From positions 84,730,341-84,794,340 of the forward strand of contig NC_077237.1 in the NCBI RefSeq assembly GCF_947179165.1: 64,000 nucleotides of DNA, read 5' to 3'. Under the pieces are notes generated by a model. That model did no database searches, had not been told where the DNA came from, and worked only from the letters and a program-made list of their open reading frames with translations. The translations under genes and the position numbers were made by a program. This document shows, piece after piece, positions 1 through 11,979 of this stretch. Origin of the DNA: Solanum dulcamara (lineage: Eukaryota > Streptophyta > Magnoliopsida > Solanales > Solanaceae). How positions within the stretch are numbered: position 1 is the stretch's first letter; each line of letters begins with the position of its first letter.

Positions 1-115
1 CGACAACTCAGCGACCCGGGTGGGTTTTACCCAAAACCCGTATCACTCCGAGAAAAAGAAAAATTATTTTTTAAAACCTAAAGATAATGGTTAAAAATAT
101 ATTTGTGTTTTGAAA

Positions 116-300
116 GTTGGCACTAGTGGATGTCCCACTAGGCAACTTGCCTATTAAATTGTCATTTTTTTGTGGCTATAAATATAGCCAAACTCTGAAG
201 AGTGAGATACTACAACATACAGACGTTTTCTATCCTCTGTTCTCCTTTTTTTTCTTTTACTCTCTTCTTTTTATTTTGTTAAGTTAGTGTATTTTATAAT
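116..300 (+). mobile_element. Probable end of the 5' LTR of a Ty1/copia element
   Basis: The stretch contains a TATA-like motif (GCTATAAATATAGCC near 175-189), a pyrimidine-rich leader, and ends just before TTATCAGCACAG (about 304-315), which resembles the primer-binding site found in many plant copia elements. The gag reading frame starts about 110 bases downstream. The left end of the LTR was not located, and no second LTR was seen in the window, so the start given is a guess. The position fits a 5' LTR, but the boundary call is inference. Confidence 0.45.
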
Positions 301-427
301 ATGTTATCAGCACAGAGTTCTAATTTTCTCCAGATAAATTAACTCATATATAAGATATATCTACTGAAAAAATTTAATTTTAGTTGTCTTTGTTCTTTCT
401 AAATTAATTTCTATCTCAGTTGTCATC

Positions 428-3037
428 ATGTCAAATTTATCAAAACTTGAGTTTGTGGCACTTGACATTTTCGGAAAAAATTATTTATTATGGATCCTTG
501 ATGCTGAAATTCACCTTGACGCTAAAGATCTTGGTAATACTATTAAACAAGAAAATAAAGCATCAAGCCAAGATAAAGAAAATGTCATAATTTTTCTCCG
601 TCATCATATTCACGAAGGATTAAAAATTAAATATTTAACTGTGAAAGACCCCCTTGAATTATGGACTAATTTGAAGGATCGATATCACCACCTAAAACTT
701 ACGGTATTACCAAAAGCCCGATATGACTGGATACATCTTCGATTTCAAAATTTTAAAATTGTGACAGAGTATAATTTTGTTATCCACAACGTAAGTTCCA
801 TGTTAAAATTATGTGGAGATATTATCACTAATGATGACTTACTTAAGAAAACTCTTTCCACTTTTCACGCTTCAAATGTGTTGCTACAACAACAATATCG
901 TGAAAAAGGATTTTAGAAGTATTCTGAATTAATTACATTCCTACTTGTGGCTGAGCAAAATAATACTTTGCTAATGAAAAATCATGAAGTCTGTCCCACT
1001 GGGTCTGCTCCATTCCCTGAAGCGAATGTTGTAATAACACATAATCAGTCTGAATCAAGACAAAATAATTATCGCGACCGCGGTCGTGGATGTGGGCGAG
1101 GACGTGGTAGAGGAAGAAACAATTATCGTCATCATGATGGAAATAAACATGAGAACAAACATGAGAACAATAAAGTTCCTCAAAATAATCTTTCTAGAGG
1201 TAAATCCAATATTTTTCACCGGTGTGGTATGGAGGGTCATTGGGAACGTGAATGTTGTACGTCCGATCATTTTATGAAACTTTATCAAACCTCTCTCAAA
1301 AGAAAAGATAATAATGTAGATGCGCACTTGAACTTTCGAAATAATAATAATGAAGTAACTCTCTCAAATAAATATGAAGATATTAAGGCGAATCTTGCTT
1401 ATAAAAATGATGATTTTGAAGATCTACCAAATATTACTCATTTGAAAGCTGAAAACTTTATGAATATTGATTGAAGGATTGATCTTCCAACTGGGATAAA
1501 TATTATAAAAAATAGTTACTGTTTTTCTTATTATGTTTGATATTATGTTGTCCTTCGTAAAATGTTTCTTAAGGCAGTACAGTTTCTTAAAGTTTCTTAT
1601 GTTGTTAGTTTTTGACGTTCTTATAATGTATTTTTTTTAATGAAAAATATGAAAATTCCCAGTCCTCAGTTGGATCCAAATAATTATGATAATATGTGTC
1701 TTATTGATAGTGCCACAACACACACTATTTTAAGAGATGAAAAATATTTCTCTTATTTGATTATGAAAGAAACTAATGTTAATACAATATCTGGTAGTAC
1801 AAGATTAATTGAAGGATCCGAAAAAGCTAAAGTTGTACTTATCGAAGGAACAAATTTAACAATTAATGAAGCATTATATTGTAGTAAGTCTCAAAAAAAC
1901 TTATTAAGTTTCAAAGACATTCGTCAAAATGGTTATCATATTGAGACTACAAATGATGAAAAAAATGAATATCTTTACATTACTACAATGATGTCGAGCA
2001 AAAAGTTTATACTTGAAAAGTTACCCACTCTTTCATCCGGCTTATACTTCACAAGTATTAGCATGGTTGAAACACATGCCATAGTAAATCAAAGGTTTAC
2101 TAATTCAAATAATCTTATTATTTGGCATGACAGATTGGGCCATCCCGGTTCTAATATAATGCGCAAAATAATTGAGAGTTCACATGGACACTTTTTGAAG
2201 AACCAAAAGATTCTTCAATTTAAAGAATTCTCTTGTACTGCATGTTCTCAAGGCAAATTAATTACTAGACCATCAGTAATCAAAGTGGACATTGAATGCC
2301 CAACATTTCTGGAACGTATATAGGGTGATATGTGTGGGCCCATTCACCCATCATGTGGACCATTTAAATATTATATGATTTTAATAGATGCATTTACAAG
2401 ATGGTCACATGTATGCTTATTACCAACTCGTAATATGATATTTATGAGATTACTTGCTCAAATAATTAAGTTAAGAGCACACTTTTCAGATTATGCAATA
2501 AAGACAATTCATCTTGATAATGCTGGTGAGTTCACATCTCAAGCATTTAATGATTATTGTTTGTCCACTCGGATAATAGTGGAGCATCTGGTTGCTCATG
2601 TTCATACTCAAAATGGTCTAGCGAAATCATTAATTAAACGTCTCCAATTAATTGCTAGATCAATGCTTATGAGAACAAAACTTCTTATTTCATTATGGGG
2701 TCATGCTATTTTGCATGCAGCAAGTCTTGTGCAAATCAGACCCACAAGTTATCATAAAGTCTCTCCATTACAATTGACTTTTGGTCATGAGTCGAACATT
2801 TCCCATATTAAAATATTTGGATGTGCAGTATATGTTTCAATTACTCCACCACAACGCACAAAGATAGGATCCCAAAGAAGATTGAGGATATATGTTGGGT
2901 ATGAATCTTCTTCTATCATAAAATATTTGAAACCTATGACTGGAGACCTACCTAAGGCTATTTTCCTTCAGCTTGCCACCTGCTTCTTTGTCAAATGTAA
3001 GTTAATCATTCCTTTAACTTGTAATTTGATTCTCTAG
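428..3037 (+). pseudogene. Decayed Ty1/copia gag-protease-integrase body
   Basis: One reading frame, broken by stops, encodes copia polyprotein pieces in the normal order. 428-916 is gag, 947-1474 is the gag tail with an RG-rich stretch and a zinc knuckle, 1640-2323 is the aspartic protease (LIDSATTHT) and the pre-integrase motif (WHDRLGHPG), and 2330-3037 is the integrase core. All four pieces lie in the same frame, separated by a TAG at 914-916, a TGA at 1472-1474 and a TAG at 2321-2323; the two TAGs interrupt otherwise continuous homology. The zinc knuckle has Phe where its first Cys is expected (FHRCGMEGHW). The integrase keeps its Asp residues (LIDAFTRW, LDNAGEF), but the usual catalytic Glu is Lys in NGLAKSLIKR. 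Homology stops near 2980, and no reverse transcriptase or RNase H follows. The copy is dead. Names are from recognised family motifs; the break points are read directly. Confidence 0.85.
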
Positions 3038-3399
3038 ACCTTAAAATCTACGGAAATTCTCTTAGGAGAAGGTTATGGCCTGAAATTAATGGTGGAAAAA
3101 GTCCTAGTTGGGGGAGATGATAATGAAAGTGGCCAAGAATTAGAATTTTGATATAATCCAGATATCGTAGGCCATTGTTCATTAAATTTTTGTATTTCTT
3201 GTTGTTTCTAGACGAAGAACAAGCCAAGAGACTTCAAAAAAGGAAAGCTCCAGTTCTTTAGAGTTTTCAAGACTTGATTTTCAAGTAGGTGATTGTTTAA
3301 TTTTCGTCTGTGTTAAATGTGCCTAATAACTGCAATTGATAGTAGTGCATGTATGTATGTAACTAAGGAAAGATGTAATGAACATAATGAAATGACTAT

Positions 3400-4254
3400 A
3401 CTTATCAATTGCATGCAATGAACTGGATATTTGATTTTGCAAGTTGTGAATTATTCATTGTTAATTGTGATTGTTGGATCGGGTACCATGCCAATACATA
3501 TTAGATCGGATGTCACGCCAACACATAATTGGATCGAGTGCCATGCCAGTACGTATTGGACAGGGTGCTACGCCGACACATATTGGATCGAGTACCACGT
3601 CGATACAAACTAACAGTTTGGGCATGGGTTCTATGAGAGGACCACTGTTGAATGTGATATTTGAGATTGACATTGTCAAACTGTATATTGCTTATGAAGT
3701 GATAATTGGTAATGTATTTCTGTATATGCATTCACTAGACTGATCGTGTGATCATACCAGTACACCGTTGATTATGTTTACTAATACTGTATTTGCTCTT
3801 TCTTTGTTGAGTATAAGACATCTTCAGGCGGTTGCCGATAGACCTCAACTGGGAGACCACTGACCGTTCGAATTCAAGGGTAAGTCAGTTCTTTCAGGCT
3901 GCCGTGGATACCTTTAGAATCTCAGTCTAATCTTTTTGGACTTAGACCTTTCAGACTTTAGTTATATTATTATTTTCGTGATTGCATCCCCTTGCTCTTA
4001 GACTCGTTATTTAGTAGTTTTGGTACAATGACTTTCACCTTTTGGGGGTTGACTTCAGCATGTTTGACTATATTATGATTGTCTGTTTAATTCCTGATTT
4101 TATGAGAAATCAGTCTAAAAATTATATAAAAGCTATGTTTTCACATTTTTAAACACCTATTCTGTGTTAGGATGTTAGTTTGCAGTATAGTTTTGATTTT
4201 CCCACCGGAGGGTTAGTGTAGGTGCCACTCACAATCTGATTTAGATCGTGACAT
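3400..4254 (+). mobile_element. Truncated Ty3/gypsy LTR, 3' part
   Basis: The right end reads CCCACCGGAGGGTTAGTGTA (4201-4220), then AGGTGCC, and closes with GATCGTGACA at 4245-4254, a form typical of Solanaceae gypsy LTR 3' ends. The 27-bp tandem array lies inside. The 5' end was not found, so the start is approximate. The sequence immediately after it (TTCAAG) also occurs near 3280 (TTTTCAAG), which may hint at a target duplication, but this is weak. There is no coding potential. Confidence 0.5.
3476..3610 (+). repeat. 27-bp tandem repeat, five units
   Basis: Five consecutive units of 26-28 bases begin at 3476, 3503, 3531, 3558 and 3585. Each reads roughly GGATCGRGTRCCAYGCCRRT followed by ACAYATT. 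The units differ at several positions, so the array is old. Similar GGATCGGGTACC arrays are familiar from Solanaceae Ty3/gypsy LTRs, and the array lies upstream of a recognisable gypsy LTR 3' end at 4254. The array is seen directly; its assignment to the LTR is inference. Confidence 0.8.
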
Positions 4255-4870
4255 TCAAGTAATGGATTCTAGCCAACTAAAAGAATGTTATGATCAATTC
4301 AAAGATCATTTGGATTCTATTAGTAGTGAGGATTCAAAATATATACATTGATTAATCATAGAGAGGTCCAATAACAAAAGGAAAAATTGATTCTTTGAGA
4401 TCCTTTTGTTTCAATTTCTACTTTGAGAATATGTACTTCGGGCCCCATGTTTATTTCCTACACAATTTTAAAACAAATAAAGGAAAAAAAAGAAGTTATC
4501 AATCACATTGTTGTATTTAGAAACTACATTGCACCTGCATTGTTGATATTGAAATTTATATACAATCTTTTCCAACAAATCATCAAGAAAAGAAAAATAA
4601 GTAAATTATTACCCCTGCTTTTGGGACACACGAAAAGACTTCTTTAAGAATTAATTTGTTTATAGGTAAAAAAAAAAAATCAGTGTCAATACTTTTTCGA
4701 AATTGATAACTTATTTTTACTGTCATATTTTAAAGACTTGAACAATGAATTAATTTGTTTATAGTGAAAATGACAAATGCTTTTTTTTTTCTTCTATTAA
4801 AAGTTAAAGCAGGTATATCATATTGAGAACTATGTTTCGATAACTTACCAAAAAATTCAAGGACCACAAA
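4255..4870. other. No gene seen
   Basis: This is AT-rich DNA with only short chance frames and no recognisable protein or repeat ends. Part of 4255-4400 could be a tail of the copia element, but I could not show it. Confidence 0.5.
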
Positions 4871-4876
4871 TTTAAG

Positions 4877-5490
4877 TAGGCGTTTGGATATCCGATTTTA
4901 TTTCGTGATTTGAAAAAATGAGATGAAATTAATTTTTAGACATGTGATTTCATCTCATGATTTCAAATTCATGAGATGAAACCCTAAATTTGCCAAAAAG
5001 CTTGATTTGAGAATTTCATATTTTTCAAATATAAAATTGCCCCACAAATATTTTGTAAAAAAAAAAACTATTTTATATCTACACAATTTTTATGAGAATT
5101 CAAAGGAGTGATGAAATATGAACATGATGATATAATTACTAATGATATTGACTAACAAACAATTTATATTAAAGAGTAGCACACTACAACTCATGTTCAA
5201 TTTTTCTTTTTTTATTGAACTAAAGTTCAACCTATAAATGTTGTATTCTTTTTAAATAACTTTTTGATTGTGTATTATACTTTTGTTATGAACTTTTATT
5301 TATTTGGTAAGATTTTATAAATAATTAGGCAATTTTGATAGTTTTCACAACTTATGAGATTTTTATATTTATGAGCAAAAGATACAACTTAAAAATCTAA
5401 ATTGAATGTCCAAACAAAACTTCAACTTCATTTCATATAATTTCATATCATGATTTTAAATCATAATTTCATCTCGCATGACCAAACGGA
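4877..5490. mobile_element. Non-autonomous TIR element (GCGTTTGG family)
   Basis: The left end, TAGGCGTTTGGATATC, is mirrored by the right end, GCATGACCAAACGGAATC. Subterminal sequence is also inverted: GAGATGAAATT near the left end and AATTTCATCTC near the right. The interior is AT-rich and non-coding. Ends of the form GCGTTTGG...CCAAACGC are common in Solanaceae MITEs. No clean target duplication was identified, so the superfamily (hAT or PIF) is left open. Confidence 0.6.
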
Positions 5491-6151
5491 ATCTCAACTT
5501 TTGTCCTTTTAAGCCTCATGCTCTTTATGTAGACAATAGGGTTTGCTCCTACACATAGGGTTGTTCATGGTTATGGTTAAAAAATCAATCGGAACTGTAA
5601 TCTGAACCAAATCGATATTTGGATTTGGTTTCGTTAGGTTTGATTTTTAAATTTTGAAAACTGATACTATTTGATTTGATTTGATTTTGATTTTACTAAA
5701 AAAACCGCACCATGTCACGACCCGATCTAGGGCCTAGTCGTAACATGCGATCGAAACCCCGAAGGGCTCCAACCAAGCCTCTTGTACATATCATAAGCTT
5801 ACATAAGGTAAAATATAAAAGGGGAAACATCATAAGAGAGTCTAAAACATGAATAGAAAACTGAAAATGTCTTATGACAACATAGACTCGAACATATGTC
5901 CAACTAGATACCTCTAAACATGAGTATGGGCGGGGGCTAAGACATTTCCCTAGCTCACCCTCAATATACAACGTAAACAAAAGTCTTTTGAAAAGAAAAC
6001 AGTAAGCAACTTGAAACTAGTCCCCGGTCAATGAGGACTCACCACAACACAGTCGAATAGAGAATGCCTACTAGTTACGTGGATGATTAGGATCTTTAAC
6101 CTCAACCGCTACATTATGAGACAATGTAGGCAAAAAGTATGCATTAGTATT

Positions 6152-8597
6152 TGTAACACCCCTCAAAATTTTCCCTAAGATTCGGGCCTTCTTTGTATAC
6201 GTGTGGGGCCCATCGTATTTATTTCGAAGTATGTGCTTGAGTTAAGATGAGTCCCTGAGAAATTAGGAGCGTTGGAGGTGATGTGGGGTCATTGAGGACC
6301 CCTAGGACCGAGCTAAGTCCAAGAGATCCGTTGTGGCTAAGTTTAGGACGAGTTCATGTAAGGGTCGACTTTTAACGACCCTATCTTTTGAAAGGCGTCA
6401 ATCTGGGTGGCCCACAACCTATCAAATTAAAGGTCGTCGAGTCTTCTTTCCAACGCCACCAAGAACGTAAATTTTGGAGTTCGGAGTCAAAAGATATGAC
6501 GATCCTAAGATGAACTAGCACGACAGGAATTTCATTTTTTTTGGCCTGAGTTGCAACTGCTGGGGAAATGGCCTTGGCGCTGTAAGGGCGTGACGCGCCA
6601 CTATCGCGCCAGAAACATGCCTCAGTAGTTTGGTCCCTGGCGCGATGCGCCACTAAAAGTTGTGCAGGGTTTTTCAGGCCAAATTCCCAGAATTCAGAAC
6701 AATGGGCTTGGCGTTGTAAGGGCGCGACGCGCCACTATCGCGCCAGAAACATGCCTCAGTAGTTTGGTCCCTGACGCGACGCGCCACTAAAAGTTGTGCA
6801 GGTTTTAGGCGTGATTGGCCTTGGCGCTGTAAGGGCGCGATGCGCCACTATCGCGCCAAGGGCGTTTTAGCCTATTTTCAGAACTTTTGAGGAGGGGCAA
6901 TTTGGGAACTTACCCAAATTATATATATGTAACCCTTGGTCTTTTGGGAACCCATTTTGGCATCCCCCACTCTCTCTCTAAAAAGCCCTAGGAGCTTCTC
7001 TCTCTCTCTCTTCTTCATCTTCTCCATTTCCAACAAAAAGAGTCCAAGAGCTTCAAGATTTGAGTCCCCCATTGAAGACCCAACATCAAGGTTTCTTCAA
7101 AGTCTTCAAACAAGGTATGTAAGGCAATCTAAAACATGGGTTGAGTCCACCCATGTGCCCTATTCTTGCTTTGAGGTTAGATGTCCATAGAAATGGAGTT
7201 TCTTGGTATGGTTTATGCTTGTATGAACTTTGTCCCCTATGTGTTTGATTCTATATGTGTTGATGTTGTTGAGCCAAGAAGTTCCTAAATTGAGCCTTTA
7301 TGTGAGTATGAGTCGATGAAGATGAGTTGTTAAATATGTTTTATTGATCTTCTTAATTATGTGGATTATGATGAAGGATGCTATTTTCTTTAAAATGTTG
7401 CTTATCTTAAATTGTTGACTCAAAGCCTTGGAGTTGTGATGAGTTTCAAAGATTGAGTAAATGGATAGAGGAAATGATTGGTTGTGCTTATATGTTGCTA
7501 TAAATGTGCATTCAAATTTCTTTTGAAAGATATGACTGAGCTTGATCGGATAGTATGATTGGAAAAGATTTGATCATGATAGAGTTGATGAGTTGACAAG
7601 GTTATAATGAGACTTGTCGATATGATTTGATTGAGTTGATTGGATAGAGTTTTATGAGCATTGAGTCTTGGGAGGAGTATCGAGCACTGAATTGGGCAAG
7701 AGTAAAGTCCATACTCAAACCCAATAACTACGTCGCCAAACGTAGGGGGGATTGAACCGTCAAAGTCGGATGCTTCTCCGAGATGTTTGTCCTGACATTA
7801 TAGGACTTGGTTGGATTGGATCCATGATTGGTTGATTCGTTCATACCCTGGCAAGGTATGAACGGATGCGGCAACAACGTCGGTTTGTTGTACTTTCACT
7901 GGCTCATAAGTGATGGTTGTCGGGTAAGAGAAACTCCCAAATAGGTCTTGATAGTACTCTGAGTCAGATTGAGTTGAATTGTATGTGATTGGTCCCGTCT
8001 AAATCATATTCTTGTTTAGACTTAGGACATTTGATTGAGTTATTATTCCTCTTGAGTTGAGTTTCCGAGTTGATTAATTCTTTCATGATGTTCGTTGTAT
8101 TCGGCCATTTTACATACTCGTACATTCCATGTACTGATGCCATTTGGCCTGCATCGTTTCATGATGCAGAGACAGGTACTAGAGATCATCAACCGGCGCT
8201 CCATTGAAGATCTACCTACACCCTCAGCTAGTTAGTGAGTCCTCCTAGTTTCCGGTGGATGTTGAGCCTTCATGCACAGTTTTGTTGACATTTCCTTTAC
8301 TTTGATTGTTGGTAGCCATGGACTTGTCATCGGCACCTCTTAGACTTTGATAGAGGCTTCATAGACTGGAGTGTGGGGAGGTCGAACTGTTATTTTGAGA
8401 AGTCTTATTTTATTGCCTTGTTGGATTTGTAAATGTTTGGCCTTCGGCCCCCATATATAAATAGTATTTCTTTAATTGAGTTTCCGCTAGGAGAATGTGA
8501 TTGAATGAATGTGTGACTGGACCAGGTGGTTCGCTCGGAGGTCATAAATGGTCTTCGGGTGCCGGTTACGTCTAGGGTACCCTCCCGGGGCGTGACA
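6152..8597 (+). mobile_element. Ty3/gypsy solo LTR nested in the outer LTR
   Basis: The element opens TGTAACACCCCTCAAAATTT and closes CTCCCGGGGCGTGACA, 2,446 bases in all. Its start is related to that of the outer LTR, so the two belong to related families in opposite orientation. A TATA-like motif (ATTATATATATG, about 6917-6928) precedes a pyrimidine-rich leader. Near 8110-8160 is the segment ACATACTCGTACATTCCATG followed by TACTGATGCC, common in Solanaceae chromovirus LTRs. The flanking pentamers (GTATT, GACAT) do not match, so no target duplication is claimed. No coding domain is seen. Confidence 0.75.
6569..6861 (+). repeat. GC-rich tandem repeat inside the gypsy LTR
   Basis: Two near-complete units (6569-6669 and 6703-6802) and one partial unit (6815-6861) share GGCGCTGTAAGGGCGCGACG and the following CGCCACTATCGCGCC. 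Full units continue with CATGCCTCAGTAGTTTGGTC and a second GCGCGAYGCGCCACT motif. The GC content stands out strongly from the AT-rich surroundings, and the repeated GGCGCG motifs are rich in CpG. Confidence 0.85.
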
Positions 8598-10141
8598 GAC
8601 ATGCAACATAAATCATGGAATGTAAAGGTCAAGTAAAACACATGATAAGATGGAATCAGTAAAGTCATGAGAAAATCATATTGACCAAAGCATTTAAAAG
8701 CATAAATTCAAAATCATAACATACTTAAGAGATCATACATATGTGGGATAGGAACCATAACCGACAATAAGACCATGCGAGCTATAACATGAAATTCGAT
8801 GATACCCACATCGAGAAGGAGGAAGCTACTTTGCCAAGGTAGACTCCTGATCATGAACATGTGTTATTTGTGGATCCACTAGCTAGGCCGTAAAGGCAAC
8901 CTACGATGACACGTAGTTTATGGGACATGAGGTTGCTACTAAGGCTTTTGGTAGGGCCCCCACCTCAAGTCCACTCGGTGCTAAGTCAAATCCCACGGAA
9001 TACATGCATAACATAAGATCATAATTTCATATATCATAGTCATGATCATAGGTTTGAAATCATAGAGTAACTCATTTTCATAACATACTTATAATGTGAG
9101 AATTGTCCTTTCATCATTACAATCATATTTGCATAATTCATATCGTTAGGCCTTAGGTCACCACATAGGGCCCTAAGTCACCTTACTTCATAACTTGCAT
9201 GAAATTCATACCTTGAACTTAGAGTAAAACTCAATTGCATAATCAATCGACTTTGAAAATCATGTAATTCACTTGAAAACATGCATGATCATAAACTTTA
9301 TATCAGCCCATTCATAATTCATATAGATAATATCCTTTGAAAGTATAATTCAAAATATTCATAATTTACATCATGAACCCTAGAGATCAAAATAGGAGAA
9401 TTCATGGAAAACTCTTCAATTCAATGTAATAACCATCAATTTATATCAAAATAGACTCATGATCATACTTTAAATCATAATTCATGCAATAGGAATAGAG
9501 ATCATGAAACTCATAAAATATCATATTTTAATTTGATAGAAAATCTTGAGAAATTGATTGGGCTTCATGGATGAAAGAATCCATGAATCAATACCCACAT
9601 ACCTTAAGTGAGAACACCAATTAATTTGGAAGAACTTGAGAGTTTGATGGAGAAATTGAGTAGATTACTTGAATTCTTCAATGAAAACCCTTGGGAGCCT
9701 TTTTGTAGAGAGAGAAATATTTGATAGATGAATTGTAGAAGAATGAATGGAATTTATGGTTTAGGTTAATTTATAGAGTTAGATTAGGCCATAAAAACAT
9801 CTAGGTTCATTGACTAATAATTTGGGAAAGGTCTAAAACGCCCTTTAAAAAAACTCAACTCGGCCAGAAAACTCTCCAGATCCGCGACCTGTCGCGGACC
9901 CTACTGTTTCGTGAATTTCTTCGAAAATCTATCTTCCGATATACGGGTCCTAAAAATCCACCGAGACCATTTTCCTGCAAGTTTTGACCCCCTGATCGAT
10001 ATTTCAAACTCGGATTTTTCCAAAAAGATTAATGATAACGCATTACATGAGCGGCCTATTCCCAAGGCATTTCTTAAAGCACTTGTGAGCATTTTGAGTG
10101 GTGTTACACAACAGTAACCAAATCGAACCGAGAAATTATAT

Positions 10142-10256
10142 ATCTAAGTTTTATAATTATTTATATGTTATTCATAAATAAAATATAAATATTTAACTTA
10201 GATAAAATATTTAAATAAAATATAAATATTCATATAAATAATTATAAAACTTAGAT
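10142..10256. repeat. Perfect 26-bp inverted repeat, AT-rich hairpin
   Basis: ATCTAAGTTTTATAATTATT at 10142 begins a 26-base arm (10142-10167) that is exactly complemented by 10231-10256. The 63-base loop itself contains two related copies of AAATAAAATATAAATATT. The whole could fold into a long AT hairpin. It sits in the right part of the interrupted TIR-like repeat and may be a small MITE or a foldback core. Confidence 0.85.
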
Positions 10257-11258
10257 CTATAAATTTTACCTAACTTAAGTTTTTAACTTTACCATTCTTT
10301 CCAACTCAACACTTAAATTTTAGCCCAACTATTAAATAACATTCAATGTTTGATGGATTAATGGACATATTCATTTTCTTGACATTCTATTCCATATACT
10401 TGGAGTGGAGTTAAATGATACCATCTATTGTGTACGTTTTTCTGTTTGTCGGAAATTCTATTACACTTTAAAAAGTTCAATTTTCTGTTTGTTGGAACTT
10501 GGACATTCTCTTGTTATTGTTTTGGTATATAATTTTCATATATCTCCTTCCCCGATAGTTCCTCAATTGTTGAACTTGGAGTTATTTTTTAATCTTTTGA
10601 TTTTTAAAGTATAATGACTTTAGTATTGCTTAACTAAATCACTCTATTCGTGTAATAATATCTCTAGTATTGCTTAATTACTTAATTGAATCTACAAGAG
10701 CATTCCTGTGGATTGTTTATGTACTAGGTATTTGTATCTATCGAGATGTGTATGCCCTTAACACACTTATTACTTTCAAACCGAAAAAATCAAAAAAACC
10801 GAACCTAACCAACAATAACTAAACCGACGGTTATTTTTTTATTTTGTTTGATTTTTAAAAATTAAAAATCGACTAAATTAATTTAGATTTAATTTTAATC
10901 AATAACTGATCCAAACCTAACCATGTAAAAGAAAATTCTTAGCTATAGAAATCAGATCTACTCAAATTTGAATAGATTTATGTGTGAAATCAACAATAAG
11001 ATTGAAACAAAAGATACAGTAATGTCCAACAAAATAAATAAAGAAATCACCATTTACCAAAAAAAAAAAGAATCATTTTGAAAAATCGGATAGAATGGTA
11101 GTTGTCTTTTTTTAAAGAATTTTTAAAAATAATAAGAGTAGAAATTTATAATATGTAGTTCCTATTTTTTTCTCAGATATTGTACAACTTCTTTTTCAAA
11201 TAAATTGAAATTGTAGAATTTCTTTTTTAAAAAATAACTTGGTAGTTCCTATTCTTTT

Positions 11259-11723
11259 TTTTTTAAGGGGAACAGACCCTACACGAGGCTCCCACCTCTC
11301 GTGCATAGTCAGGGGTTGAGCGTCACCCCCAAGCCTTAACATAAATAACAAAACAGAAAATACAAGGAGGGGGACATAAACCTTACCTCCGATCCTATGT
11401 TGGTTCATAAGTCAGCTAACCTACTAAGGTCGGCTAACTCATCCCCAATACAAAAGGTGCTATCTAATAACTAGAAAAACAATAAATCTATGAGAGGACT
11501 CCTCTGGATACACTTCGACTAAGAAAAACGTAAATGAGGGAGACTCTCTCCTTCCATGTGAATACAATAAGGTAACCTACACTAGTCCTATTCAAGTAAG
11601 CTACATATCATACATAGCTAAAATGAAGAAGGACAAGTATACGAAACTTCTATTTCGCATGGGTCGGGAAAGTTATTTTCATCTTTGTCTTTTTTAATCT
11701 TGTAATACCGAGGTTGTCAAGTT
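11259..11723 (-). mobile_element. 5'-truncated LINE insertion with 16-bp target duplication
   Basis: The insert is flanked by TAGTTCCTATTCTTTT at 11243-11258 and 11724-11739. On the minus strand it ends GGGTCTGTTCCCCTTAAAAA, so the poly-A tail lies at the left edge. A long direct repeat next to a poly-A tail is the signature of target-primed reverse transcription. At about 465 bases with no coding frame, it is a 3' end fragment. A SINE-like origin cannot be excluded. Confidence 0.8.
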
Positions 11724-11979
11724 TAGTTCCTATTCTTTTGGTTGCTGTGGTTATGGTGCAGAATGTTATTTTTCAAATGACTTTTTTTTTTACTTATACG
11801 AATTTTATTGGTCTTTTTTTTTTTCTAAAAAAAAAAAAAACAATTTTTGGCCATCGGCCATTTTATTAGAGAAAAAGGCCCTTTGGGCCATGTCTAGTAG
11901 CAAAATTGTCCAACCCCAGAATAGTTAGCCCACAAAAAAACAAACAAATTATTATTTTATTTCTTATGACATTATTTAT

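Larger units (their letters stand above)
5713..10108 (-). mobile_element. Ty3/gypsy solo LTR, minus orientation, itself interrupted
   Basis: On the minus strand the element opens with TGTAACACCACTCAAAATGC (complement of sequence ending at 10108) and closes with GATCGGGTCGTGACA (complement of 5713-5727). The flanks are CACCA (5708-5712) and CAACA (10109-10113), a 4 of 5 match to a target duplication. A second LTR occupies 6152-8597, leaving about 1,950 bases for this LTR. A minus-strand TATA-like motif (CTATAAATTAACC) lies near 9762-9775. No internal retrotransposon domain is present, so this is a solo LTR made by LTR-LTR recombination. Confidence 0.75.
5562..10928. mobile_element. TIR-like AT-rich repeat split by an LTR insertion
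   Basis: The left part (5562-5712) and right part (10109-10928) form one older repeat interrupted by gypsy LTR sequence. Imperfect inverted ends are visible: TGTTCATGGTTATGGTTA at 5562 versus the complement of AACCTAACCATGTAA ending at 10928. Both sides carry AACCGAACC-like and GGTTTGATTTTTAAA-like subterminal motifs. No transposase frame was seen. The class is uncertain; hAT-like or foldback are both possible. Confidence 0.45.

Noticed and set aside
8405..8668. 87-codon minus-strand frame
   Set aside because: It crosses the right border of the inner gypsy LTR into the outer one, so it cannot be a conserved gene.
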